A DNA stretch of 38,064 nt, from NCBI GenBank assembly GCA_035392025.1, contig DAOPMC010000007.1:1-38064 (forward strand), in the 5' to 3' direction. The notes below the pieces were generated by a model. It saw nothing but the letters and a program-made list of their open reading frames with translations. It was not told where the DNA came from and searched no databases. A program made the position numbers and the translations under genes. The stretch comes from DAOPMC01 sp035392025. Its GTDB lineage: Bacteria; Bacillota_I; Bacilli_A; RF39; UBA660. Shown here piece by piece: positions 7,746 to 15,791 of the stretch (its first letter is position 1; every line of letters starts with the position of its first letter).

Positions 7746-8777
7746 TTATATTCTGTCTTTTTTATTATTATCAAAAATCTTATTAATTTGTGGCAATATA
7801 CCAATGCCAGTTTTAGTATGAATTAGAAGTTGTCCAAAATCATATCCTGGATAATCATTGCCTTCAATTACTCCTGGACCTTTCGGACCAATATATATAT
7901 CCCAACCAACATATTTTACTTCATCAACAACAGTCGCTAGTTTAGTTGCCAACTGTAACACTTTTTTAAAATGAGGTATCTTAAATCCAACAAATTTTAT
8001 CTTTGAATAAGGATGAGAATATAATGGAGTGAATTTTGGAGAGTGAGCGGGATATATAATTTTACCAGTTTTTAAATCAACTGGGCAACACAAACCACCA
8101 CGATCCATATTATCTGCATAATCACCATTGGCACCAAATTTGGCGATTGCATATAAAATATTAACCTTATTATTATATACAAGAGTAGCAACTCTAAGAG
8201 AATTAACAGCAAGAGGATATATTTTATTCATATCTTTGTTTTGAATGATAACCTCTTCAATCACATCAATTTTGTTATCTTTATTAATTATAAATTCATA
8301 AAAATCTTTTGAACTTTTGAAGTCTTTTTCGCTTAACTTTTTGATACCCTTGCCACTATCACCATCTTTTGGTTTAGCAAAGATATATTCTTTGCCTTTT
8401 ATAAATTTTTTAAAATCATCAAATGATAGGGCTTCAGTTGCCAAACATTCTCTTCCTAGATAATCAGCAAATCTTTTATTAAACTCTACTTTATTATTGA
8501 ATATATATGAGTAGTTTTTGTCATTACATTTCATAACAAGCTTTTTGCTCTTAAATCTAGTTAAATAAGTTTTTCTTTGACGATGGTTTAATTTATCAAA
8601 ACCTAAAGCTTGATAATCATAGTATCCAGCACCATATCTAAGCATACAAATTGGAATGTCAAAGAACATAATAAATTTACTTTTACCCGTTCGATTATGA
8701 ATTTCATTCATAACAGCAAACATTTTTTTGAATCTTACACCTGTTAAAACACGTGCAATATATTTTACTTTCTTCAC
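7746..8777 (-). CDS. Sugar-transfer-associated ATP-grasp protein
   Basis: The protein of about 343 aa has an ATP-grasp core: a lysine-rich YIFAKPKDGDSGKGI nucleotide-binding loop near residues 140-155, LRVATLVYNN, GANGDYADNMDRGG, and the metal-binding VGWDIYIGPKGPGVIEGND near the C terminus. This arrangement matches the sugar-transfer-associated ATP-grasp family, commonly found with exopolysaccharide or teichoic-acid-type genes; the reaction is unknown. Here it is alone. I prefer GTG at 8777, with GGTGAT just before it, over ATG at 8789, because the promoter's -10 (reverse strand, 8794-8799) would start transcription at about 8787. It converges on gatD. Confidence 0.75.
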   Translation of the reverse strand: MKKVKYIARVLTGVRFKKMFAVMNEIHNRTGKSKFIMFFDIPICMLRYGAGYYDYQALGFDKLNHRQRKTYLTRFKSKKLVMKCNDKNYSYIFNNKVEFNKRFADYLGRECLATEALSFDDFKKFIKGKEYIFAKPKDGDSGKGIKKLSEKDFKSSKDFYEFIINKDNKIDVIEEVIIQNKDMNKIYPLAVNSLRVATLVYNNKVNILYAIAKFGANGDYADNMDRGGLCCPVDLKTGKIIYPAHSPKFTPLYSHPYSKIKFVGFKIPHFKKVLQLATKLATVVDEVKYVGWDIYIGPKGPGVIEGNDYPGYDFGQLLIHTKTGIGILPQINKIFDNNKKDRI

Positions 8778-8793
8778 ATCAATCACCATTTTT

Positions 8794-8822
8794 ATAATAC
8801 ACTATAATGTTTTAATTGACAA
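8794..8822 (-). promoter_or_regulatory. Sigma-A promoter of the ATP-grasp gene
   Basis: On the reverse strand TTGTCA (8817-8822) and TATTAT (8794-8799) are separated by 17 bases. Confidence 0.6.
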
Positions 8823-8893
8823 TTTTTTTTTAAAACCTTAGTTTTCATTTTTATTACACTAAATTATCATATTTGTTTTCTATACTTAAATCA

Positions 8894-8950
8894 ATGGAGG
8901 TGATATATGATAGATTAAATAAATTCATAACAAGACTTAAACTCCTCTAA
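8894..8950 (+). other. Possible mini-ORF or leader peptide before the typA terminator
   Basis: A very strong ribosome site, GGAGGTGAT (8897-8905), precedes a three-codon ORF ATG-ATA-GAT-TAA at 8907-8918. In another frame ATG at 8894 opens an 18-codon ORF (MEVIYDRLNKFITRLKLL) ending at 8950, just before a terminator. Neither frame is recognised. It could be a leader peptide, a tiny peptide gene or a decayed gene start. Confidence 0.3.
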
Positions 8951-8954
8951 TAAG

Positions 8955-8989
8955 GAACATTAATTTAAGATTAGTGTTCTTTTCTTTTA
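8955..8989 (+). terminator. Intrinsic terminator upstream of typA
   Basis: GAACATTAAT (8955-8964) pairs with ATTAGTGTTC (8970-8979), one G-U pair, 5-base loop, then TTTTCTTTT. It closes the small unit that contains the mini-ORF. Confidence 0.75.
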
Positions 8990-8997
8990 AATTTTTA

Positions 8998-9026
8998 TTG
9001 TAATTTTTATTAATTTGGTGTATTAT
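8998..9026 (+). promoter_or_regulatory. Sigma-A promoter of typA
   Basis: TTGTAA (8998-9003), 17-base spacer, TATTAT (9021-9026), lying just after the upstream terminator. Confidence 0.6.
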
Positions 9027-9052
9027 TAGTAAGTCAAAAAAAGAGGGATAGT

Positions 9053-10855
9053 ATGGATAAAATAATAAATATTGCAGTTGTTGCCCATGTCGATGTTGGA
9101 AAATCAACTTTAGTTGATGCACTTTTGGAACAAGGCGGGGCATTTAGAGAAAACGAAATTGTTAATGACTGTGTAATGGATTCTAATGATTTGGAAAAAG
9201 AAAGAGGAATAACAATTTATTCTAAGAATTGTTCTGTCCGTTATAAAGATTATAAAATTAATATAGTAGATACTCCAGGGCATGCTGATTTTGGAGGAGA
9301 AGTAGAGAGAATTATAAAAACAGTTGATACTGTAATTCTTTTGGTTGATGCTAAAGAAGGCCCTATGCCACAAACTAGATTTGTATTGGAGCAGGCACTA
9401 AAACAACATATTAATCCTATTTTATTTATTAATAAAATAGATAAAAAGGATGCAAGAATTGATGAAGTTGTTAATATGACATTTGATTTATTTTGTGAGC
9501 TTAATGCAACAGATGAGCAACTAGATTTTCCAATTCTTTATGGGGTTGCTAAAACTGGGATTGCAAAGTATGAACCAGATGATAATAATAACGATATAAT
9601 GCCATTATTTGAAACTATTATTAAGCAAGTTGAACCGTTTAACGGCAGTATGACTGATCCTTTACAATTACAAGTAACTAATCTAGAATATGATGATTAT
9701 TTAGGTAGGCTTGGAGTTGGAAGAGTTAATAAGGGAATTATTAAAAGTGGAGAAATGGTTTCAATTTCTAGAAATGATGGCAGTATTTATCAAGCTAGAG
9801 TTGGCAAAGTTTATGTAAATGATGGTATTAAGAAAAAAGAAGTAAAAGAGGCTTATTATGGAGATATAGTAATTGTTCAAGTACCTAATATTTCAATAGG
9901 CGATACAATTTGCGATATTAATAATATTTGTCCACTTGAACCAATTGAAATAGATAAACCTACAATGTCGATGAACTTTTTAGTAAATACATCGCCTTTT
10001 GCAGGTAGAAGTGGTAAGTTCTTAACTAATCGACATCTAAAAGAAAGACTATTAAAAGAACTTGAAACTAACGTTGGACTTGAAATAGAAGAATTGAATG
10101 TTGCCGACGGCTTTAAAGTATCAGGTAGAGGAGAACTACATTTATCAATTTTAATTGAGAAAATGCGTCGTGAAGGATATGAACTTATGGTATCTAAACC
10201 ACAAGTATTGTATAGACATGAAAATGGTATCAAAGAAGAACCATTTGAAAATGTATTTATAAGTTGTCCTAATGAATATTCTGGTACAGTTATTCAAGAC
10301 ATCAGTGAGAGAAAAGGTATACTTGTATCAATAGAAAATAGTGATAATTATGCTGAACTTAAATTCAATGCACCAACAAGAACACTTATTGGTTATAGAT
10401 CAAACTTTATTACTAATACCAAAGGAGAAGGTATTATGGTAAGAGCATTTGACTCTTATAAACCATATGCTGGTGATATTAATACTCGTAAAAATGGAGT
10501 ATTAGTATCAATGGAAGATGGTCCTACTATGGCATATTCACTATATAATTTAAGCGATAGAGGTACCATGATTGTTGGACCTTCAGTTGAAATATATAAA
10601 GGGATGATTATTGGAATATGTAATCGTGATAATGACTTAAATGTTAATCCTTGTAAGAATAAACATCTTACAAATACAAGGGCATCAGGAACTGATGAAG
10701 CTCTTACACTTATTCCACCAAAGAAGTTTTCTTTAGAAGAAGCATTGGAGTTTATTTCAGATGATGAATATGTAGAAGTAACACCAGATGCTATAAGATT
10801 GAGAAAAAAGGTTCTTGATGATAAGGAAAGATTTAGACAAAATGGTAAAAATTAA
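9053..10855 (+). CDS. typA: Ribosome-associated GTPase TypA/BipA
   Basis: The 600-aa translational GTPase has G1 AHVDVGKSTLVD, the effector-region ERGITI, G3 DTPGHADFGGEVER and G4 NKIDK, then domains II, III and V and the BipA-type C-terminal domain. The run GHADFGGEVERI and the total length distinguish TypA from EF-G and LepA. It binds the ribosome near the EF-G site and supports 50S assembly and growth at low temperature in species studied. ATG at 9053 follows AGAGGGAT. A promoter lies 27 bases upstream, preceded by a terminator and a strong orphan ribosome site, so its leader deserves attention. A good terminator follows. Confidence 0.95.
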   Translation: MDKIINIAVVAHVDVGKSTLVDALLEQGGAFRENEIVNDCVMDSNDLEKERGITIYSKNCSVRYKDYKINIVDTPGHADFGGEVERIIKTVDTVILLVDAKEGPMPQTRFVLEQALKQHINPILFINKIDKKDARIDEVVNMTFDLFCELNATDEQLDFPILYGVAKTGIAKYEPDDNNNDIMPLFETIIKQVEPFNGSMTDPLQLQVTNLEYDDYLGRLGVGRVNKGIIKSGEMVSISRNDGSIYQARVGKVYVNDGIKKKEVKEAYYGDIVIVQVPNISIGDTICDINNICPLEPIEIDKPTMSMNFLVNTSPFAGRSGKFLTNRHLKERLLKELETNVGLEIEELNVADGFKVSGRGELHLSILIEKMRREGYELMVSKPQVLYRHENGIKEEPFENVFISCPNEYSGTVIQDISERKGILVSIENSDNYAELKFNAPTRTLIGYRSNFITNTKGEGIMVRAFDSYKPYAGDINTRKNGVLVSMEDGPTMAYSLYNLSDRGTMIVGPSVEIYKGMIIGICNRDNDLNVNPCKNKHLTNTRASGTDEALTLIPPKKFSLEEALEFISDDEYVEVTPDAIRLRKKVLDDKERFRQNGKN

Positions 10856-10887
10856 AACACAAAATAGTTAAATTTTGTGTTTTTTTT
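10856..10887 (+). terminator. typA terminator
   Basis: AACACAAAAT (10856-10865) pairs with ATTTTGTGTT (10872-10881), 6-base loop, followed by eight T. Confidence 0.85.
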
Positions 10888-10938
10888 CATATATGAGAAG
10901 CATTTAGAATAATCTTTTAATGAAAGAGAGGAAGTTAA

Positions 10939-12414
10939 ATGAGAAAAGAGGAAATTATAGCATCAATTGCCAAAAGGACTGGTGGAGATATATATTTAGG
11001 TGTTGTTGGGGCTGTTAGAACTGGAAAAAGCACATTTATTAAAAAAGTTGTTGAAAATTTAATAATACCTAATATTGAAGATGAATATGAAAGAAAACGT
11101 GCGCTTGATGAAATACCTCAATCAGCAGGAGGTAAAACAATAATGACTATGGAGCCTAAGTTTGTACCAAATAATGTTGCTAAGGTAAAAATAGATGATT
11201 TTACTTGCAATATGAGACTTGTTGATTGTGTTGGCTATGTTATTGATAGTGCTAAAGGATATGAAGATGAAAATGGCCCTAGAATGATTCATACGCCTTG
11301 GTATGATGAAGAAATACCTTTTGTAGAAGCTGCAGAAATAGGTACTGAGAAAGTAATTAAAGACCATTCAACGATTGGAATTATTATAACATCTGATGGT
11401 TCATTTGGAGAGTTTGAAAGAGGAGAATATACTCAAGTCGAAGAAAGAATTGTTGGAGAACTTACTGAGATAAATAAGCCATTCATAGTTGTATTAAATA
11501 CATCTCATCCTAATCATCCTGAAACTGAAGAGTTAGCAAGAGACTTAAAGGATAAATATATGGTTCCAGTATTACCAATTAATGTAGAGAATATGACAGA
11601 TAAAGATATTACTAATATTTTAAGAGAAGCATTGTATGAATTTCCCGTTATGGAAGTTAAGGTTAATATGCCAGAATGGATTGGAATACTTAGTCCTAAT
11701 CATTATGTAAAGTGTGAATATATTGAAAAGATGAAAGAAAGCGTTGTTGAAATAGATAAGCTTAGAGATATAAATTCGATTACTAGTCATTTTAATGATT
11801 CAACATTCATTGAAAAAGCTTATTTATCTCAAGTAGATCCTGCAACAGGAGAAGTTATTATTACACTTGATGCCCCTAAAGATTTATTTAGCACAGTATT
11901 AAATGAAATGATTGGAATAGATGTTTCAAATAAGGCTCAGTTACTTGGATTATTTCAAAATTATAATGAGTCTAAAAAAGAATATGATCAGATTAAAATT
12001 GCCTTACAAATGGTTAAGACTACGGGATATGGAGTTGCAAATCCAACACTTGCTGATATGAAACTCGATACTCCAGAGATTACTAAACAAGGTTCTAGGT
12101 ATGGTATTAAACTAAAAGCAGTAGCACCTTCTATACATATGATTAAAGTAGATGTTGAGTCAACTTTTGAACCAATTATTGGAAGTGAAATGCAGAGTAA
12201 AGAATTAATTAGTTATCTTATGAAAGATCATGAAGTAAATCCTGCAAATATTTGGAAGTCAGAAATATTTGGAAGAAGTCTAGATGTGATAGTTCAAGAG
12301 GGAATTCAGTCTAAGATATCTATGATGCCAGAAAATATTAAATATAAATTGCAACAAACGCTATGCAAAACCGTAAATAAAGGATCTAATAAACTAATAG
12401 CAATTGTAATATAG
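10939..12414 (+). CDS. spoIVA: Stage IV sporulation protein A, spore coat morphogenetic ATPase
   Basis: The 491-aa protein has the family's full length and start (KEEIIASIAKRTGGDIYLG), with the P-loop GAVRTGKSTF near residues 25-34, then SAGGKTIMTMEPKF and VDCVGYV, and the hydrophobic C-terminal tail ending KLIAIVI that anchors SpoIVA to SpoVM on the forespore. SpoIVA hydrolyses ATP to polymerise irreversibly around the forespore as the coat basement layer. It is confined to endospore formers, so it fixes the lifestyle of this organism. ATG follows AGAGAGGAAG. A sigma-E promoter is expected; upstream ATATAT and AATAATCT are only a weak fit. It is a single-gene unit between two terminators. 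Confidence 0.97.
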   Translation: MRKEEIIASIAKRTGGDIYLGVVGAVRTGKSTFIKKVVENLIIPNIEDEYERKRALDEIPQSAGGKTIMTMEPKFVPNNVAKVKIDDFTCNMRLVDCVGYVIDSAKGYEDENGPRMIHTPWYDEEIPFVEAAEIGTEKVIKDHSTIGIIITSDGSFGEFERGEYTQVEERIVGELTEINKPFIVVLNTSHPNHPETEELARDLKDKYMVPVLPINVENMTDKDITNILREALYEFPVMEVKVNMPEWIGILSPNHYVKCEYIEKMKESVVEIDKLRDINSITSHFNDSTFIEKAYLSQVDPATGEVIITLDAPKDLFSTVLNEMIGIDVSNKAQLLGLFQNYNESKKEYDQIKIALQMVKTTGYGVANPTLADMKLDTPEITKQGSRYGIKLKAVAPSIHMIKVDVESTFEPIIGSEMQSKELISYLMKDHEVNPANIWKSEIFGRSLDVIVQEGIQSKISMMPENIKYKLQQTLCKTVNKGSNKLIAIVI

Positions 12415-12440
12415 AAAAATATCACTTATGTGATATTTTT
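12415..12440 (+). terminator. spoIVA terminator
   Basis: AAAAATATCAC (12415-12425) and GTGATATTTTT (12430-12440) form an 11-bp stem with loop TTAT immediately after the stop codon. Confidence 0.85.
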
Positions 12441-12455
12441 ATTCTAATTTTAGAT

Positions 12456-12484
12456 TTGTCTAAATAATATATTTAAGTTATAAT
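12456..12484 (+). promoter_or_regulatory. Sigma-A promoter of the lipoprotein gene
   Basis: TTGTCT (12456-12461), 17 bases, TATAAT (12479-12484). Confidence 0.65.
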
Positions 12485-12530
12485 ATAATTAGCACTAAGT
12501 ATAGTGAATAAATATTATAGAGGAGGATTT

Positions 12531-12995
12531 ATGAAAAAATATTTAGTTTTGTTAGTTGCTTTTGCTTGCTTATTTATAACTGGTTGTGGTTCTACTACTG
12601 GTGGGGGAGGAATATTATCAAGTAGCAAAAATATTACCTGTACTAAAACTTCTACAGAAGATGATATCAAGACAGCTGAGACAATTACTACGACCTTTAA
12701 AGGAGATAAACTTATTTATTTTAAGGGGCATACTGTGATGAGTTTTGTAGATAGCGAAACCGCTACTATGATGTATTTTTATATTGGAATGTCAAAATCA
12801 GTACTTGAAGGATATGGTTTCACAGTTGCAACAGAGCAAAAAGAAAGTGATATAATTGTAAATTATGAAGGAGATATGGTTGCTATATCTAAAAATATTG
12901 AAGCAAATGATAATTCTGAATTTCAATATACAGAAGAAACAACTTTAGAATCTTTTGAAGAATCTATGGTAGCGGATGGGTATACTTGTAAATAA
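12531..12995 (+). CDS. Putative lipoprotein of unknown function
   Basis: The 154-aa precursor starts MKKYLVLLVAF and has lipobox FITGC, predicting lipidation of Cys at about residue 19 and anchoring outside the membrane. A GSTTGGGG linker leads to a Thr/Glu-rich domain (TCTKTSTEDDIKTAETITTTF) that looks like a single beta-rich domain; its final CK and an internal Cys could form a disulphide. I chose ATG at 12531 because AGAGGAGG lies just upstream; the longer in-frame reading from 12504 would put this site inside the gene. Similar small 'TCTK' lipoproteins of unknown function are common in uncultured Firmicutes; no function is assigned. Confidence 0.75.
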   Translation: MKKYLVLLVAFACLFITGCGSTTGGGGILSSSKNITCTKTSTEDDIKTAETITTTFKGDKLIYFKGHTVMSFVDSETATMMYFYIGMSKSVLEGYGFTVATEQKESDIIVNYEGDMVAISKNIEANDNSEFQYTEETTLESFEESMVADGYTCK

Positions 12996-13000
12996 TGAGT

Positions 13001-13030
13001 TTGACAAAAAAAGTTTGTTTTCCTTATAAA
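13001..13030 (+). promoter_or_regulatory. Possible promoter overlapping the lipoprotein terminator
   Basis: TTGACA (13001-13006) with TTATAA (13024-13029, spacer 17) or TATAAA (13025-13030, spacer 18). It would fire inside the hairpin at 13006-13054 towards hup. Confidence 0.4.
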
Positions 13031-13054
13031 TTAAAGGGAAAATGAACTTTTTTT
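13006..13054. terminator. Long hairpin terminator between the lipoprotein gene and hup
   Basis: Bases 13006-13025 pair with 13035-13054 (about 20 bp allowing three G-U pairs), with A7 at one end and T7 at the other. It is unusually long for this region. Confidence 0.75.
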
Positions 13055-13065
13055 CAAAAAAATCG

Positions 13066-13094
13066 TTGCTTTTAGATTTTATTCGTGATATCTT
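13066..13094 (+). promoter_or_regulatory. Likely hup promoter
   Basis: TTGCTT (13066-13071), 17 bases, TATCTT (13089-13094). A 7-bp hairpin, AAGCATA (13103-13109) with TATGCTT (13122-13128), follows in the leader. Confidence 0.5.
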
Positions 13095-13152
13095 ATATAT
13101 GTAAGCATACTATGAAAAGAATATGCTTGAAAATTTATAGGAGGTATTTTAA

Positions 13153-13425
13153 ATGAAGAAGTCAGAATTAATAGAAGCTATTGCTGCTAAAGCTGGATTA
13201 ACTAAAGCTGATGCAGGACGTGCTCTAGATGCTACTTTAGAAGCAATTGAAGGAGCATTAAAGAAAGGGGAAAAAGTTCCACTAGTTGGTTTCGGAACAT
13301 TCGCTGTTTCAAAGAGAGCTGCTAGAGAAGGACGTAATCCTCAAACAGGAGCAACTGTTAAAATTCCCGCAAGAAAAGCAGTTACTTTCAAAGCTGGAAC
13401 TGCACTTAAAGCAGCAGTTAACTAA
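13153..13425 (+). CDS. hup: DNA-binding protein HU
   Basis: This 90-aa protein has the classic HU sequence: N-terminal helices KKSELIEAIAAKAGLTKADA, the core VPLVGFGTFAV, and the beta-arm region AAREGRNPQTGATVKIPAR with the DNA-intercalating proline. It is the standard HU length. HU is the abundant nucleoid protein that bends DNA. ATG follows TAGGAGG. Codon choice is visibly more uniform (GCT, AAA, GGA) than in neighbours, as expected of a highly expressed gene. A leader of about 50 bases with a small hairpin precedes it and a strong terminator follows. Confidence 0.97.
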   Translation: MKKSELIEAIAAKAGLTKADAGRALDATLEAIEGALKKGEKVPLVGFGTFAVSKRAAREGRNPQTGATVKIPARKAVTFKAGTALKAAVN

Positions 13426-13449
13426 TTTTTATTTATTGATAAGAATTAT

Positions 13450-13484
13450 AAAGACTCAGTTAAATTATTAATTGAGTCTTTTAT
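13450..13484 (+). terminator. hup terminator
   Basis: AAAGACTCAGTTAA (13450-13463) pairs with TTAATTGAGTCTTT (13468-13481), one G-U pair, loop ATTA, then T-rich sequence. Confidence 0.85.
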
Positions 13485-13487
13485 TTA

Positions 13488-13517
13488 TTGACATTAAATA
13501 ATATGTGATGCTATAAT
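13488..13517 (+). promoter_or_regulatory. Sigma-A promoter of the ArsP_2-like gene
   Basis: TTGACA (13488-13493), 18-base spacer, extended -10 TGCTATAAT with hexamer 13512-13517. One of the best promoters here; it begins just after the hup terminator. Confidence 0.75.
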
Positions 13518-13540
13518 TCTGTTGCAAAGAGGGGATAAAT

Positions 13541-14380
13541 ATGTTAGAGATTATTAAAGACACATTTATAGATAGTATATTGCTATTACCATTTTTATTT
13601 GTTGCTTTTTTAATTATTGAACTAATTGAGCATAAACTATCAAGTAAAAGCAAAAAGATAATTAGTAAATCTGGCCAATATGGACCATTTTTAGGATCGT
13701 TACTGGGATTATTACCACAATGTGGTTTTTCTGTAATGGCAACTAATCTATATGTTACAAGGATAATTTCATTAGGAACGTTAATTGCTATTTATCTGTC
13801 TACTAGTGATGAAATGTTACCAATATTGTTGGCAGAAAAAGCCCCAATTGAAACAATTATTAAGATATTATTAATAAAATTAATTATTGGAATGGTATCA
13901 GGATTTATAATTGATTTAATTTATCGCAAGGAAAAAGATAAACCAAGTTATGAGATATGTGATAAAGAACATTGCCATTGTGATAATAACTTAATAAAAT
14001 CAGTTATTATTCATACAATAAATACATATTTATTTATATTGGTAATTACTTTTATAATCAACATTATTTTTGATTATTATGGTTCTGATTTAATAAGTAA
14101 AATATTTTTACACGATAGTTTCTTTTCTCCATTTATTTCAAGTTTGATTGGATTAATTCCAAATTGTGGTGCTAGTGTAGCGATTACGGAACTATATTTA
14201 AATCAAGTATTATCATTTGGATCAATGATTGCGGGATTATTAACTAGTAGTGGAGTTGCACTTGTAGTGTTATTTAAACAAAATAAAAATATTAAAGATA
14301 ATATCAAAATAGTATTAATTATTTATTTTATAGGTGTATTAAGTGGATTAATTATTAATAGCATTAAGTTGCTACAATAA
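13541..14380 (+). CDS. ArsP_2-type membrane protein (putative heavy-metal/arsenic exporter)
   Basis: The 279-aa protein is a polytopic membrane protein of about 8-10 helices with two homologous halves, each containing a G-L-(I/L)-P-x-C-G-x-S motif: LGLLPQCGFSVMATNLY and IGLIPNCGASVAITELY. This internal repeat with paired cysteines is typical of the 'putative 10TM heavy-metal exporter' (ArsP_2) family. Between the halves a cytoplasmic loop carries a Cys/His cluster, CDKEHCHCDN, likely to bind metal. Substrate and direction are not established. It has its own strong promoter and no ArsR-type regulator nearby. ATG follows AGAGGGG. Confidence 0.75.
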   Translation: MLEIIKDTFIDSILLLPFLFVAFLIIELIEHKLSSKSKKIISKSGQYGPFLGSLLGLLPQCGFSVMATNLYVTRIISLGTLIAIYLSTSDEMLPILLAEKAPIETIIKILLIKLIIGMVSGFIIDLIYRKEKDKPSYEICDKEHCHCDNNLIKSVIIHTINTYLFILVITFIINIIFDYYGSDLISKIFLHDSFFSPFISSLIGLIPNCGASVAITELYLNQVLSFGSMIAGLLTSSGVALVVLFKQNKNIKDNIKIVLIIYFIGVLSGLIINSIKLLQ

Positions 14381-14396
14381 ATTAGTCCCTTTTTCT

Positions 14397-14425
14397 TGTA
14401 AATAAAATGATATAAATGCTATACT
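14397..14425 (+). promoter_or_regulatory. Promoter of dnaB
   Basis: TTGTAA (14397-14402), 17 bases, extended -10 TGCTATACT (hexamer 14420-14425). The predicted RNA start is at the ribosome site AGGTGAT, so the leader is only about 10 bases. Confidence 0.65.
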
Positions 14426-14441
14426 AATCTTAGGTGATATT

Positions 14442-15701
14442 ATGTTAGTACCAGCAGATAAATATAAAGTTGTAAAAAAATCTATTATTACTGAATATGA
14501 TAAAGAAATAATCATGAATTTGTATCAGCCTATTATTGGTTGTGATGCAACTTCTTTATATTTTACACTTTCAAGTGATACTTTTTATGATTGCCTTAAT
14601 CATCAACATCTGATATCACTTATGAAAACTTCCCTTGGGGACATTGATATTGCTAAAGAGAAATTAGAAGCTGTTGGTTTAATTGAGACTTATTACAAGA
14701 AAGATGATCTTAATAATTACATATATTTAATATATGCACCACTTCCGGCAATAGATTTTTTAAATCATCCTGTTTTAAATATTTTGTTATATAATAACCT
14801 AGGGAAAAATGAATATGATATGTTAGTATCAAGATATAGAAGCCCTCGTATCGATTTAAAAGAGTATGACAACATTACTCATAAGATAGATGAAGTATTT
14901 TCAATAGATTCATCAAAAGGACTGATTGTTAATAAAGACTTACTAGGCACAAATACTAATGATATTTTATTAGAAAAAGAGTTTGATTTTGATTTATTGC
15001 TATCTAGTACTAATAGTAAAATATTAAATGATAAATGGTTAACAAAAGAGGTAAAAGATTTAATATCTAAACTTTCTTTCGTATATAATATTGATGTTTT
15101 AAATATGAAAAATATTATTCTTGCATCAATTAATAATAGAGGATTAATTGATAAAGATCTGCTAAGAAAGAACTCCCGTAATTATTATCAATTTGAAAAC
15201 GAAGGTAATTTACCAAAATTAATATATAAAAAACAACCAGAATATCTAAGAAAAACAGTGGGAGATTCATCAAGAAGATCAAAGATGATTTATGTATTTG
15301 AAAATGTCAATCCGCATGCATTTCTAAAAAGCAAATACAAAGATGGTAAAGTTACGACTAGGGATTTAAAAATAATAGAAGATTTATTAGTTGATCAAAA
15401 ACTATATCCAGGCGTTGTAAATGTCCTTATTGACTATGTTTTAAAGATAAATAATCAGAAACTAAATAAAACTTATATTGATACTATTGCAGGGCATTGG
15501 AAAAGACTTGGAATAGAAACAGTTGAGGATGCTATGAATCTTTGCGAGAAAGAACACAGCAAAATGAAAAATAAGATAACTAAAGATGATAAGAAGATTC
15601 CAACATCAGTAACCCCTGAGTGGTTTGATAAAGAATTAAAGAAAGAAAATATGAGTGATGATGAGGCACAAGAGATAAAAGATTTGTTGGAAAATTTTTG
15701 A
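14442..15701 (+). CDS. dnaB: Replication initiation and membrane attachment protein DnaB (Firmicutes type)
   Basis: The 419-aa protein has the winged-helix N-terminal region of the DnaB/DnaD family (ITEYDKEIIMNLYQPIIGCDATSLY in two halves, about residues 16-40) and a C-terminal DnaD-like domain (residues about 290-380) with VLIDYVLKINNQKLNKTYID and AGHWKRLGIETVEDAM. In B. subtilis DnaB (not the helicase) loads the replicative helicase with DnaD and DnaI. Usually dnaI follows; here a terminator and ftsA follow instead, so the loader gene must lie elsewhere if present. ATG follows AGGTGAT. Confidence 0.85.
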   Translation: MLVPADKYKVVKKSIITEYDKEIIMNLYQPIIGCDATSLYFTLSSDTFYDCLNHQHLISLMKTSLGDIDIAKEKLEAVGLIETYYKKDDLNNYIYLIYAPLPAIDFLNHPVLNILLYNNLGKNEYDMLVSRYRSPRIDLKEYDNITHKIDEVFSIDSSKGLIVNKDLLGTNTNDILLEKEFDFDLLLSSTNSKILNDKWLTKEVKDLISKLSFVYNIDVLNMKNIILASINNRGLIDKDLLRKNSRNYYQFENEGNLPKLIYKKQPEYLRKTVGDSSRRSKMIYVFENVNPHAFLKSKYKDGKVTTRDLKIIEDLLVDQKLYPGVVNVLIDYVLKINNQKLNKTYIDTIAGHWKRLGIETVEDAMNLCEKEHSKMKNKITKDDKKIPTSVTPEWFDKELKKENMSDDEAQEIKDLLENF

Positions 15702-15711
15702 TTTGATTTAT

Positions 15712-15736
15712 AAAGATAACATGAGTTATCTTTTTT
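15712..15736 (+). terminator. dnaB terminator
   Basis: AAAGATAAC (15712-15720) and GTTATCTTT (15725-15733), loop ATGA, followed by T run. Confidence 0.85.
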
Positions 15737-15738
15737 AT

Positions 15739-15767
15739 TTGTTTTTTACAGTAGTTTATTGTATAAT
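15739..15767 (+). promoter_or_regulatory. ftsAZ promoter
   Basis: TTGTTT (15739-15744), 17 bases, TATAAT (15762-15767). Confidence 0.6.
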
Positions 15768-15791
15768 TTATTTAAGAGTATGAGGGATAAT

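Noticed and set aside
8937..9143. 68-aa reverse-strand frame across the typA promoter
   Set aside because: It covers the upstream terminator, the typA promoter and the typA start, and has no recognisable features.
10888..10938. Sigma-E promoter for spoIVA (ATATAT and AATAATCT)
   Set aside because: Expected from biology, but the match is too poor to list as a feature.
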